Shown piece after piece: positions 41,801-52,431 of a stretch of 64,000 nt of DNA. How positions within the stretch are numbered: the first letter of the stretch is position 1; the number at the start of each line of letters is the position of its first letter. Both the position numbers and the translations under genes were made by a program. Source of the stretch: Nemophila menziesii (Eukaryota; Streptophyta; Magnoliopsida; Boraginales; Hydrophyllaceae); the NCBI GenBank assembly GCA_029959085.1, contig JARWIR010000035.1, positions 2,509,501-2,573,500 on the forward strand. Reading direction: 5' to 3'. A model generated the notes under the pieces. It was not told the origin of the DNA. It ran no database searches and saw only the letters and a program-made list of their open reading frames with translations.

Positions 41801-42986
41801 TTTCATGTTCTATTTATTTGCATGTATCTCATTTTACATAACATTTTTTTATTTTTAAATTAATTAAATACCCTTTTTCTGACCAAATTTAAATAAATAA
41901 AGTAATTAGCTATTATCCAGATTGTTTCTATTAGATAGTCACGTGTCACAAAGCTTAGATAAAGTCCTAATGATGCACGTCAATCTATCACAAGAGCCAT
42001 AAAATTCATATCATTCTAACAACACGCAAATGATTTCACTTGTATTAGTTTAATTAGTTTAAATTAAATTGAATTAGATAATTTTGTAACTAACATATAA
42101 TAAGTAAATGCATTGAACTATACATTCCAGTAAATTTGATAATTTGCAATTATAAATTGCATAAAAAATTAAAAAAAGTAGCTCAGTAAATTAAATTTAC
42201 AAGTTTATATAAAATAAAATAAAATAAAATAAAATCATTATCTGAAGCCTTATGTTGTGTCGTGGTTGCTGGTGGTGTTGGTGATGGGGGGTTGATGGAG
42301 CTGGTGGGGCAACCTTTCTAGGTGCCCCTTTGGCCACTTTACAGGTAAACCCGAGGTGGCGGTCTTGTGTGGTGTTGCTGGTGACGCCTGCAGCGGTACG
42401 ATCTTTATAGGGTGATCCTTTGGCCTTTTTAAGGAATTATTCGAGGAGGTGGTCTTTGGTTGTGGTGGTGGGGCTGGTGCTTCCTGTAAAGGAAAAACTT
42501 TTGTAGGGCACTGATCATATGTTGTCTAAAAGCCATGACATCTTGATATTCTAGATGGTGTTCATGACGTGATACTGATTATTTTTGTTGTTTCTACTTG
42601 GCCTAGACCGAGAAATGTAGCTGGAGACAAATCTATCAAATATTTCAGTCCTCACGTCTATCCGGAAGGATAGAAAACCTTTAGCGAACAGAGAAACATA
42701 ATTTGAATCTCCACCGCTAGCTAAATAGCGTACCAAAAAAAAGATTATGCAATTAGATCTATGCGGGTTTCTTGCAGGATTAGCATTACTTTGTCATGTT
42801 TTTTAACGACTCTCAATATATTATCGAATTAATAAGATTCAACTACAAAAAAAGAGATAATTAAAAAACTTACATTCACATGGAACAATGACACACGGTT
42901 TCTCGGGCTGCTTCCATTCACCACATGATAGATTTTTGTAACATTACTATCACTCGAGAAATCGTCGGACTGCAATTAATGTAAAA
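38209..42986. repeat. Tandem array unit 9
   Basis: Ninth unit, 4778 bp, subtype B, and the last complete one. It shares the 2-bp exon deletion of unit 8 (near 42782) but has the complete gtcggactg at its end (42963). The Pro/His-rich tail ORF is frameshifted here near 42285 (gatggggggttgatgg). The interior (about 38.82-42.2 kb) shows no recognisable gene. Confidence 0.95.
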
Positions 42987-43592
42987 AGTAATTGCACGTT
43001 AAGTCCCTATAAATTATAAGTATAATTTTTATGAAACTATTGAGGGAAGTGAAAGTTGTGAGTAGTACCTCGTGGTTACTTGTATTATCATTGACAAAGT
43101 CAAAGATTCTTCGTGGTGGCAATGGAAGCCATAAAGAAGCTGCAGCATTAAGAACAATCCCGGAAGGCATTTCCAGTTCATTTACCTTCTTCTTGGTCAC
43201 CCTTATATAATCTAATGACCTTTTTTTGGTTATTGTTGTCCATGGATGTGTAAAAGAAGCTCTTACTCCACCACCAAAAACCATAAAAATTCTTTCTGCC
43301 ACCTTCACCAAGCTCTTTTAAATTGCATATAGACCTGTCATCACTATTTACCCCGAAAAGAATAAAAATTAATATAGATTTAATTAATTATGCTAAGTCA
43401 ATTGTAATTATTTATAAAAAAGATTACCCGCATTATGGAGAAGACGAATACATTGCTGGTAAAGGTATAAACCCAACGCTCTGCACCATAAGCAAGACCA
43501 GCACCCACTAGAGGCTTGTACCTAACATGAACATTTTAATTATCCACCTCAGAATATTTTGAGTATACGTTGTCTATAGACTGAATTTCTGA
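42210..43592 (-). pseudogene. HD-Zip IV START-domain pseudogene, copy 9
   Basis: Same exon series across the unit 9/10 junction. The tail ORF is frameshifted near 42285. The 2-bp deletion in the QSN-ML exon is shared with copy 8, but the 9-bp acceptor segment is intact (42963-42971). As in copy 6, a shorter T run leaves exon B open for 111 codons (42976-43311). Exon A has a private 1-bp deletion (aaaggtataaaccc near 43463). Confidence 0.82.
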
Positions 43593-46500
43593 GTGTATTC
43601 AAAAAAATATAATTCAAATAAAATTCAACATAAATATTTATAAGTTAAATGAATATATTTTCTTAATAATGATCACATCCAAATAGTTATTCAAACTCAT
43701 CAACATTTTTATTTAAACTTCATTGTATTAGTTGAAATCATATATAAATCTAAATTTATATTTTCATAGATGATCTTTTGTGCTTAATCTTGAGAAAAAA
43801 TATTAGATAAATCGATTCACATATTCTAGAAACATTTAAGACAACAAAACTAAGGTCATTTTGGTAAAAACATAAAAGACTCACTACTTAAATAATTAAT
43901 ATATATTACCCTTTTTTTTATTAGCACCTATGTGATACAACTAATGGATTAACTATATAGGCCATGAATGTAGAAGGAAACTAAAATGCATAAAATTGAG
44001 GCATGGAGTTAATACCTTTCTTGCCGATCTTGTATTTCTTATAATGCATTCACCTTTTCTATTTTATTGAAATGACATGACCAACGTTCTTTTTCCTTTT
44101 CCTGTAAATCAAATAACTCTCTACTAATTGTATAGATAAATGATGAAGTCTTAACAATTAAAAATAGATAAAATATTTACAAATTATTGGATTGTAAATT
44201 ATATAACGTCACATGTTTAACCTTTTTCATAAGTGTTTGGAATCTCAATTATGTTAATTGAATAGATTTAGAAATAAAAAAAAGTAAATGCTACCTTCGA
44301 AAGCAAATAATGTGAATCCATAAAATATAACCTAATAAAATAAACTATATTTTTATTTATTGTTCAAATCTAGGTTTAATTTTTGTATTCTGGCACCAAC
44401 AAAGCTACCTAATTATTATTTACAATAATTATAGTCATAGTTTTATGCTTCAATAAGGGTTCTATAATTCAACAAGTAACATTTAGAGGCCATAAAACTT
44501 CTACAAATTCTTTTTTATTGCATAAGACATTGGGTTGTTGTCACAAAACAAAAATATGTTAAGCTAGATATAGTATAATTATATTTAATCAATATATAAG
44601 TGAAAGGAGGAGTTGAGCATTCAATTAAGTTACAACAAAATAAAACAAATAAAAAATAGAATTCCGGATTCCAAAAATCTATATGGATTTGAACTTCTAT
44701 TTTTGTACTCTTTTTCTGCAGAATTTTGTTATCATTTTTGGTTTTCTTTTATTATTATATAATCATTTTCATAATAACAAATTATACCTTGTGACAAATT
44801 ACATAGACTCCAAATAAGTGAATGTTCTTGAAAAGAAACATAATCTTGATAAACATGGGAGATCCGTCTAAAAGTATCCATCATTATAATCTTCAAAAAA
44901 AATATAAATAAATTGTAAATTGTAAAAAAGAAACTGATTACACTTTTTATATGGTTTAGAAATAAGCTTTATTTGAAAAATTTCTTCTTTACCTCTGGTC
45001 TTCTTTCTTCAATCAATATTTTGCTATAGAAGAGTTTTGCGGCGTGAAAGTTAGGGAGTAAGCAAAGGTTTTTTTCTTTTCCATTTTAACCTACACCCTG
45101 CTTAGCTGAAAAGGCCCAGCCCACTTACTAAGACCCGCACATAGACCAATATGAACACTATAAAAGCCCATATTGACTTGGACTTAAGATTAGGCCCGGA
45201 TTTTGTTTTTAGAAAAAAATATGAATGGACACTATTCATTTTTAAAATTCAAATATAACATAACTATTGATTAATTATTTAGAAAATTGTTCAATCCCTA
45301 ATATGACACTACTAGCTATTATTAAATAATATAGAAACATCTGATAATCACTATGGTAACATTGCATTTCCAAAATATGTGATCTCTATCATCTATTTTA
45401 GTGTTACAATAGTTACATAATGAGTCAATATTGTGGACACATGATATTTGTCTTATCATTTTTGGTTATTTGTTGAGTGTCACTAATCATAGAATAAGTC
45501 TATGTCTTAGTCTAATTTTTTTGTCACACCATAATATTATGCCATGTACAAAATTTATTTGTTGGCCGCAGTAGATTGCATGTATATAATAGATTTGTTG
45601 GACACAATATTGTATAAAATGTTTTACTTAAAGTATAAGTTGTTTAATGTTTGAAATTCAAATAAAAAAAATTTGATCGATATAAATTGTGTATGGTTTG
45701 ACCAAAAGTTCTCATATTTTTCTATGACCATCTTTCATCATCTTTCTGTTTTGAAAAATTTAGGAATTAAATGTAAGTGTATATTTAACTCAAATCTTAG
45801 TTTTGAGGAAAAATCATTCATCTAATATTTGATGGTTCAATACTATTAAGACACATACTCTATGTTTTTAACTTGCAAAAGTAACTATCTAATTAATCTA
45901 ATGACATGTATTTTTGTTATTATAATTAATAAATGTAATGTGAATATTGGACTATTCAATATATGATGTAAGTCTTACTCTAGTTTTGAAGTAGGAGATA
46001 CCTTAAAAAACCTAAATTACTGGAAAATCAACTATAACTTAACAAATTTCAGCAATTTGATATTTTGAGTTCCAAATATTTAAAGCATCATTAATCCCTG
46101 TAAATTTTGTTTAAATTGGTAAACTTCGATAAGTTAATCCTTTCCATTCCAAATATTTAAATGTATCTATTAGTCAATGTGGGCTCCTATAGTCCATTGG
46201 TCTACACTGATGAGTTAATGTCCTATTTTGGGAATTCACATCAATTTTTTATGATTGTTAAAAAATCATTAAAATACAATACACATCCTATATAATTAGA
46301 CAATCCATTCTTTGTTTTTGTACAAAAAAGTTATTTACAGGCTTCATCTATAAATAAAGAAGATAATAGTCTAAAAAAACTATTTAACTAAAAGAAAACC
46401 ATATAACATTATTATTCACCTTGCTTCACAAGCACCCAATTTAACTAAAACACCTAGAACAAAAGTTATTAACAGTGTTTCTTGTAAAGTTATTCTGAAA

Positions 46501-46987
46501 TATTGTTAAAGACTTGTAGCCCTTTGTGAAATCTTTTGCGACAATCATAATTTATATGACGTGCAATTTATTTCATGTTCTATTTAATTGCATGTATCTC
46601 ATTCTATATAACATTTTCAATTATATATTAATTAAATACATTTTTCTGACCAAATTTAAATAAATAAAGTAATTACCTCTTATCAGGATTGATTCCATCA
46701 GGTACTCACGTGTCACAAAGCTCAGATAAAGTTCTATTGATGCACTTCAATCTATCACAAGAGCCGTAAAATTTAGATAATTCTAAAATCACGCTAATGA
46801 TTTCACTTGTAAAAGTTTAATTAATTTAAAATTAAATTGAATTCGAAAATTTTGTAAGTGAAATATAAACACACCTTGTTACGGAAATTCATTGAACTAT
46901 ACATTCCCAGTAAATTTGATATTCGTAATTGTCAACGGCATAAATAGTTCAAAAGTAGCTCAGTAAATAAAATTTAAAAGTTTCTAA

Positions 46988-46996
46988 TAAATAAAA
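46988..46996. repeat. Left 9-bp target site duplication of the MULE
   Basis: taaataaaa, repeated exactly at 48930-48938. Both copies lie in the AAAAT-rich tract of unit 10. A 9-bp duplication is the classic Mutator superfamily length. Confidence 0.9.
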
Positions 46997-47416
46997 GAGT
47001 AAATGACACTTTTGCCCCCTGAGTTTATATCCGATTGACAGGTTGCCCCCTAAGTCTTAAAATGCGCCTCGTTGCCCCCTAAGATTTACTTTTGTGACCC
47101 GTTACCCCCTGAGTGCGTTTTCCGTCCATTTTCTCCGTTAAATATGACGTGGCAATTCCATGTCATATTTTTTTTTAATCCAGATACTAATTATATGTTT
47201 AATTAACTTAAAATAAGGGTAAAGTAGAAATTTAATAATACTTTTAATATTATTAAATAAAAATAAAAATAAAAACCCCTACCCCCCCCCCCCCCAACCC
47301 CCCCCCCCCACCGAGACCCCCTTCCCCCCTCTCTTCCCCATCTTCTTCTTCCCCGTTCATCTTCTCTTCCTTACCTGGTTCTTCGAAAAAAAAAATCTTG
47401 TTAAATTTTTCTCATA
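46997..47416 (+). repeat. Left terminal inverted repeat of the MULE
   Basis: Inverted partner of 48511-48929. It begins with four spaced copies of a (G/T)T(G/A)CCCCCTRAG motif at about 47012, 47042, 47071 and 47101, roughly 30 bp apart. An AT-rich part and a poly-C tract (47282-47335) follow. The inner end (ctcatag) coincides with the end of the DELLA-like stretch, so the TIR and the captured gene abut or overlap slightly. Confidence 0.9.
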
Positions 47417-47720
47417 GCTCCGGCTTGAGAGATGGCTAAGAATCTGATTTGCTTCACTAACACCTCCGCAACTTTCATATTCTCTTGTTGTACTGCCTCT
47501 GCGCACGCCATTAGTGTGTGTACGAGAGCCGTACACCGTTTTCTTGTGAGTCAACCAGGACTAGAGGACGAGCTAACTTATTCCCATGTTGAGTTACTGA
47601 CGAATCTACTGACTCGATTGGTAAAACCCATGTACTGTTCATCGTTGAAGAACTGGGTTTAAGCCTCTTGTTAGGAGGTTGCGGAACCATAGCTCCGGCG
47701 GTAGTAACGGATGTCTGCGG
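47408..47720 (-). pseudogene. Captured DELLA (GRAS family) gene fragment
   Basis: Minus-strand piece of a DELLA repressor gene (gibberellin signalling, nuclear) from the linker into the start of the GRAS domain. Frame 1 (ORF 47511-47816) reads NKRLKPSSS, then [13 protein letters not shown]. One extra base near 47518 (ctctcgtacac) shifts the frame. The next frame continues with [14 protein letters not shown], then [10 protein letters not shown] and [17 protein letters not shown](N/T)GVRL followed by [11 protein letters not shown] is diagnostic of DELLA proteins among GRAS factors. The N-terminal DELLA/TVHYNP motifs and most of the GRAS domain are absent. The proline-rich stretch upstream (about 47720-47816) may be linker or filler. 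It cannot encode a working repressor. Confidence 0.88.
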
Positions 47721-47880
47721 CGGAGGAGGTGGAGGAGAAGGTGGTGGTGGGTAAACATTTTTGAAGAACCATTTTTTAAGGTGGTGGTGGGTACCAACCG
47801 TTTTCTTAATCTCCACAAACTAGTTCAAGCTTAAACAGCTTCCCATTGGATAATTATTCTCCAATCAAGGTTAAAGAATA

Positions 47881-48154
47881 ATGGAGATTTCAATAAACTA
47901 CTTAATAACAACATGTTGTGTTGTTCTTGTCCTATTATCATTGAACTTGTTGAATTGGATATGGTTTAAGCCAAAGAAAGTAGAGAGAATTCTCAGAAAG
48001 CAAGGTTTCCATGGAAATCCTTATTAATAATTTAATGGGGACGTGAAAGAGATTAATGAGCTGTTCAGTGAAGCCACTTCCAGGCCAATCAACCTCTTTG
48101 ATGATATTGTGCCAAGAGTCCAACCGTTCTTATTCAAGACCGTCAACAACTATG
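47881..48154 (+). pseudogene. Captured first exon of a CYP72A-like cytochrome P450
   Basis: From the ATG at 47881 the plus strand reads an N-terminal membrane anchor (MEISINYLITTCC, then a Leu/Val-rich stretch, NWIWFKPKKVE) and the hinge region LRKQGFHGNPY. Next come two consecutive stops (TAATAA near 48022), then FNGDVKE, SRPINLFDDIVPRVQPF and the exon end at TATG|gtaagt. The order and the DDIVPRV.PF motif match exon 1 of plant CYP72A enzymes (ER-bound monooxygenases of specialised metabolism), and the first intron sits at the same place. Only the anchor and proline-hinge part are present; heme and substrate regions are absent. The DNA after 48155 (to about 48510) is probably intron-derived or filler. 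Confidence 0.87.
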
Positions 48155-48510
48155 GTAAGTTTCCATACTAAATATTATTTTAAATGGAATTAATTATTTT
48201 TTTCAACGGCTTAATTGTAAAATACGGGATTGATCAGAGTGTGGTGATGAAAAATTTCATGAGTTCAGTTGTGTTTATGAATTGTGTGGTGGGTTTAGTG
48301 GGACGTTCTTATAGTGAATTGTAAGTTTTAGTTCTTCAATTGAGCTTTGTGTGTTTGGTTGTGTTTGGTTTTATGCACCATTTAAGCATTTATAAGATGA
48401 AAAGAAGACCACTTGCTATTCACATAACTGTTCTGTGGGTGAAATATTTGAACAATAATATCAGAAATTTAGGTAATATAATTGAGATTTTTGAAAATAT
48501 TTTACCAATG

Positions 48511-48929
48511 TATGAGAAAATTTTAACAAGAATTTTTTTTAGAAGAACCAGGTAGGGAAGAGAAGATGAACGGGGAAGAAGAAGATGGGGAAGAGAGGGG
48601 GGAGGGGGTAGGGGGGTCTCGGTGGGGGGGGGGGGGGGTGGGGGGGTAGGGGTTTTTATTTTTATTTAATAATATTAAAAGTATTGTTAAATTTCTACTT
48701 TACCCTTATTTTAAATTAATTAAACATATAATTAGTATCTGGATTAAAAAAAAATATATATGACATGGAATTGCCATGTCATATTTAACGGAGAAAATGG
48801 ACAGAAAACGCACTCAGTGGGTAACGGGTCACAAAAGTAAATCTTAGGGGGCAACGAGGCGCATTTTAAGACTTAGAGGGCAACCTTTCAATCGCGTATA
48901 AACCCAGGGGGCAAAAGTGTTATTTACTC
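48511..48929 (-). repeat. Right terminal inverted repeat of the MULE
   Basis: Inverted copy of the left TIR. It contains the poly-G tract (about 48598-48650) and the mirrored gggggca motifs, one of which is altered (cagtgggtaac near 48817). Several substitutions and small indels separate it from the left TIR. Confidence 0.9.
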
Positions 48930-48938
48930 TAAATAAAA
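48930..48938. repeat. Right 9-bp target site duplication of the MULE
   Basis: taaataaaa, identical to 46988-46996. The host unit continues immediately after with aaataaaaccctta, equivalent to the AAAAT tract of the other units. Confidence 0.9.
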
Positions 48939-49525
48939 TAAAATAAAACCCTTACATAGAGCCTTGCGTGGTGGTGTTGTTTTTGTTGGTGGTGATGGTG
49001 ATGGTGGAGATAGTGGAGCTGGTGGGGCGACCTTTTTGGGGTGCCCCTTGGCAACTTTTCGGGTAAACCCAAGATGGCGGTCTTTTGTGGTGTTGCTGGT
49101 GACGCCCGCAGAGGTGCAATCTTTATAGGGTGACCCTTTGGCCTATTAAAGGAAATATTTGAGGAGGTGGTCTTTTGTTGTGATGGTGGGGATGGTGATG
49201 CCTGTAAAGGGAAAACTTTTGTAGGGCACTGATCATATGTTGTATAACAACCAAAACACTTTGATATTCTCGATGGTGTTCGTGACATGATTACTGATTG
49301 TTTTAATTTTTCTACTGGGCCTAGCCCTAGAAATGTAGCTAGAGACAAATCTATCAAATATAAGGGACCCACTGTTTCCACCAACATGATCCTCACGTCC
49401 GTCCGGAAGGATAGAAATACTTTACCGAACAGAGAAACATAATCCGAATCTCCACCGCTAGCTAAATAGCGTACCCAAAAAAAAGATTATGCAATTAGAT
49501 CTATGCGGGTTTCTTGCAAGATTAG
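48939..49525 (-). pseudogene. HD-Zip IV pseudogene, edge copy 10 (3' part only)
   Basis: Most diverged and most informative copy. Minus-strand reading from 49525: the LASGGDSDYV stretch, then a frame with ILPDG, GGNSGSL, FDRFVSS and a region aligning to the HD-Zip IV C-terminus (NHVTNTIENIK beside family VNNLI..T(V/I).(K/R)IK). The segment of about 28 nt near 49355-49388 that encodes GGNSGSL is replaced by 5 nt in all core units. A 155-codon ORF in another frame (48929-49396) runs into the Pro/His-rich tail with NRPKGHPIK. The 5' part is cut off by the Athila insertion at 49526, and the MULE lies just downstream. The lower boundary given is the end of the MULE target duplication. Confidence 0.8.
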
Positions 49526-52428
49526 TGGAGTCGCCTAGGGTGTGATAAAATATGATATAAATAAAGTGCAGATAAACACCCTAAAGCTAGCACGGTTCTG
49601 CAAGTATACAGATCGTATGCAAGTTTTAGAAAATAAGTAAGATTCGTTCCGCAGAGACTACGAAGGTTAAGGGAATCTTATGCGACAATCAGGTGCAAAT
49701 AATTAAAGCTAGAACAAATAAACGCAATAAAAGTAAAGACAAGAGATATTTATTTGGTTTTTAAATTAAACTAAATTAAAACTACGAATTTAAAGACAGA
49801 CAATTAAATATGAAAGCGAAGTAATATGAGAATATAGCTTGAGTCATTAGCATGTAATCCCCACTAGTTTTGCCGTTCTAAACATGTAAGGGTGAATTAT
49901 GTAGTATTTCAATAATCGGTTCCAATTCGCTATCGGTAGTTTTAAATAAGATTTACCTGTGTCAATAAGGCTTCTTAAACAAACTTTTCCTGTAATTGGT
50001 AAATAGTCACAAGAACTAAACCATGATGATTATCTAGTTAGGTTGATTTGTCATATCTAAACCTAACACTAGACGTAATGTGCTAAACATGTAATTAAAC
50101 ACCGTTGTCAATGGTGACCTAACTCCCAGATGGTAATTCTATATGGCTGCAGTCCACAAGAACACAGAATATAAATCCAAACACATAAACAGAGAATAAA
50201 AACTATAATTCAATATTAAATATTAAATTCCCAAATTAGATAGATGTCAGTCAAAACTAGGGTTCATACATATATGCTAAAACTCAAGCTAAAGAAATTT
50301 AGTCCATGCAAGAAAAGAAAGAAATTACAAATTTAAAGGTAGAAGAAGACATTGTGATGAATAGCTCCTTCTAGACTTCTCTCTTGTGTTGTAAGCTTCC
50401 TCTTGGTTTAAGGTTTCACCAAGGATGATTTAAGAGTGTTAAGAGGCTGTATTTATAGTGTATAGGTTGATCTAATTTGTTTCTTGGAGGAGAGGTTAAG
50501 TAATGGACTCCAAGCCCAACTCAAATTCGTATGGATAATTACTGTTGAACTGTTTTAAGTATATCTTCTTCGTTATTGGTCGGTTTTTGCTCCATAATAT
50601 ACCAAAAGAATCGTCACAGAATTATCTACATCCCTATGAAAGGAATCTTCCAAAATCGGCTTCCTTTTGAAGTTATCACTACTTCTTTAGACGTGTGCTG
50701 CAGAATTTCAAATTTAGGCAGCTTTTCATTTTCCATGTTTTTAGCCTTTGATACCTTTATCTCCAATTTCCATGTAAATCTCTTTCCATAAGTTGTAGTC
50801 TTTGACTTGGACTCTAATTAATCTCCATAATTATCTTTAAAGCTTCACAATAAATAAACAATTAAACCCAATATGCTTTAAAAATATTATGTTACTAAAT
50901 CAAGACCCAAAATAGGAAAGTGCACTATATTAAGCTAAAATCAACTTATAATCTAATAAATAAGCCTAAAATGATATCTCAGAAGTATATTTTATTATCA
51001 CAAATGAGGAGACATCAAGACTTCCAACTCAAAGTTGTATCGTCCCGATACAATAAAAGTAAAGAACAGAAGGGTAGTCAAATAAACAAGAAGAAGAAGT
51101 CGGAGGAGAATAAGAACAGAACATAATGAATGATCCTAGAGCATAGATATCTAAAATGTCTCATGTAGTAATGCTCAAGAAATAATGTACAAATATGCTT
51201 AATGCATACGTAATCAACAATCTATAAATTCACGTCAAGATTAATTTTGCAATGCCAGAAGGAGAGGATGATAACTTAGTTCAGGTTAATGGCTATAGGT
51301 TGTTCATAGTTCCTAGTATAGCATCCAATGGTCCACTTACCTACTTACTTAATAGCTCAATTGTTTCTCCACCTAGTAGTTAGAAATCCTAAGGTCTTGG
51401 TTATAACATGGCTTAAGGACAAGTGTGGTATATTTGGATAATGAAAAGTGAGCTTGTGGCTCTCTCCTCACTAGCCATCAACGAATCTCCCTAGAGCTTG
51501 AGTTTTCACTCGAAGATGTTCTCACTCAACCCAATTTATTGATGCTGTTGATTTGCATCCCCAATAAATCCCAATTAAAACCTTTGATGATATAAAATCA
51601 ACTTTGCCAGTCCGAATATATATTTTCTTTTCAAATCAATTTTTTCTTTTGTATAGCTATGATTCTCTTTTTTATGTTGAGATATCATACTATTTTTTTC
51701 ATATATATATATTCTTTCTTTTTATGCCCTTGTTTGGAAAAATTAGCTCGTAGCTTCTTTTTCATTCACTATTACCCCGGCAAAGGGTTACAAAAACAAC
51801 AATTTCATCATCAATAAAATCACAAATATAATTCCCAAAACCCAATGTTCCCTAATGATGAAACCCACCACCCCAAACTCAAGCTCTAAAACGAGCTGTC
51901 TCAGGTTTGCGATTCGAGTGCGGGTCATATAGATAAGTCCTACAACTAAGGGTATGGATTATAATGTGTTTCAATAAAAAGGCTTTAGAAAGGCTCAGAG
52001 GTGCTAAGACGGATAAATAATAACAATAATCAAACAAAAGGGTGAGAAAGTATAAAGGCTTCTAGTGTTTTAATCATGAACGAACTGCCTTATTCATTTT
52101 TCTAACTACCGGATTTCGTTACGTTTTCATTATTAGTTCATAGATAAGCGGGTTTTCAACTAATTTTAAACCTCACGTTCTACACACCAAATAACTATCC
52201 CTAAGTTTCAACGTGAATTCTTAGCATTACTCATTAACTTTTCTATCCTTTATTTCTTGTTTTCATACATGCATCCTAAACAATTTTGTTGCATCTTTCA
52301 TAAGCATACTACTTACTATCATTGACCTAACAAAATCATGCTCAAATAGGTCCATTCAAAATATTCTATGCCTTACTTCAAACTAAAAATTTTAAATTTT
52401 ATGCAAAAACGAAAAGAAGATGAGGACA
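49526..52428 (-). repeat. Athila LTR1 (3' LTR of internal region 1)
   Basis: About 2.9 kb. On the element's strand it starts TGTCCTCATC and ends GACTCCA, giving TG...CA termini. It corresponds base by base to 56612-59513. The part next to the host (49526 to about 50.26 kb) differs from LTR2 at roughly 3-4% of sites by my hand count; the remainder differs at well under 1%. Small ORFs inside (50576-50791, 50920-51126) are not supported as genes. The inner boundary could be off by about 10 bp because a few bases separate it from the polypurine tract. Confidence 0.88.
50450..50458 (-). promoter_or_regulatory. LTR1 TATA box
   Basis: ctataaata on the element's strand, followed by a pyrimidine/CA-rich leader-like stretch. 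It is the best candidate for the LTR promoter, with transcription starting about 30 bp downstream (near 50420). This splits the LTR into a long U3 (toward 52428) and an R-U5 of about 0.9 kb. Confidence 0.6.
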
Positions 52429-52431
52429 ACG

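Larger units (their letters stand above)
46997..48929. mobile_element. Pack-MULE (non-autonomous Mutator-like element), 1933 bp
   Basis: Ends are GAGTAAATGACACTTTTGCC on the left and the inverted GGCAAAAGTGTTATTTACTC on the right. Inverted repeats of about 420 bp are followed by a perfect 9-bp direct duplication outside. No transposase is present, so it depends on an autonomous MULE elsewhere. The centre carries two unrelated host gene pieces in opposite orientation, a DELLA fragment (minus) and a CYP72A-like first exon with the start of its intron (plus). Capture of several gene fragments between long TIRs defines a Pack-MULE. The two TIRs have diverged by scattered substitutions, and the target unit is an old diverged repeat, so the insertion is not recent. 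Superfamily assignment rests on the TSD and TIR structure. Confidence 0.9.
42987..49525. repeat. Tandem array unit 10, edge unit, interrupted by two transposons
   Basis: Tenth unit. The left part (42987 to about 45.1 kb) matches the core units closely. From about 45.1 kb substitutions accumulate, and after 46.02 kb divergence is strong with many small indels. A Mutator-like element (46997-48929) splits the unit in its AAAAT tract. The unit resumes at 48939 and stops at 49525, where an Athila LTR begins. Without the MULE and its duplicated 9 bp, about 4.6 kb of unit remain. The decay pattern is typical of an array edge that escapes homogenisation. The stretch 43.6-46.98 kb holds no recognisable gene. 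Confidence 0.93.

Noticed and set aside
47432..47662. 76-codon plus-strand ORF inside the MULE ([13 protein letters not shown]...)
   Set aside because: It is the antisense of the DELLA fragment, which is supported by diagnostic motifs on the minus strand.
1..49525. CRISPR array or prokaryotic repeat system
   Set aside because: The repeats are 4.78 kb without spacers, and the surrounding genes and transposons are from plants.
50576..51126. ORFs of 68-71 codons inside LTR1 (and their copies at 57662 and 58006)
   Set aside because: They lie within the LTR U3 region, show no family resemblance, and the Lys-rich one is low-complexity.
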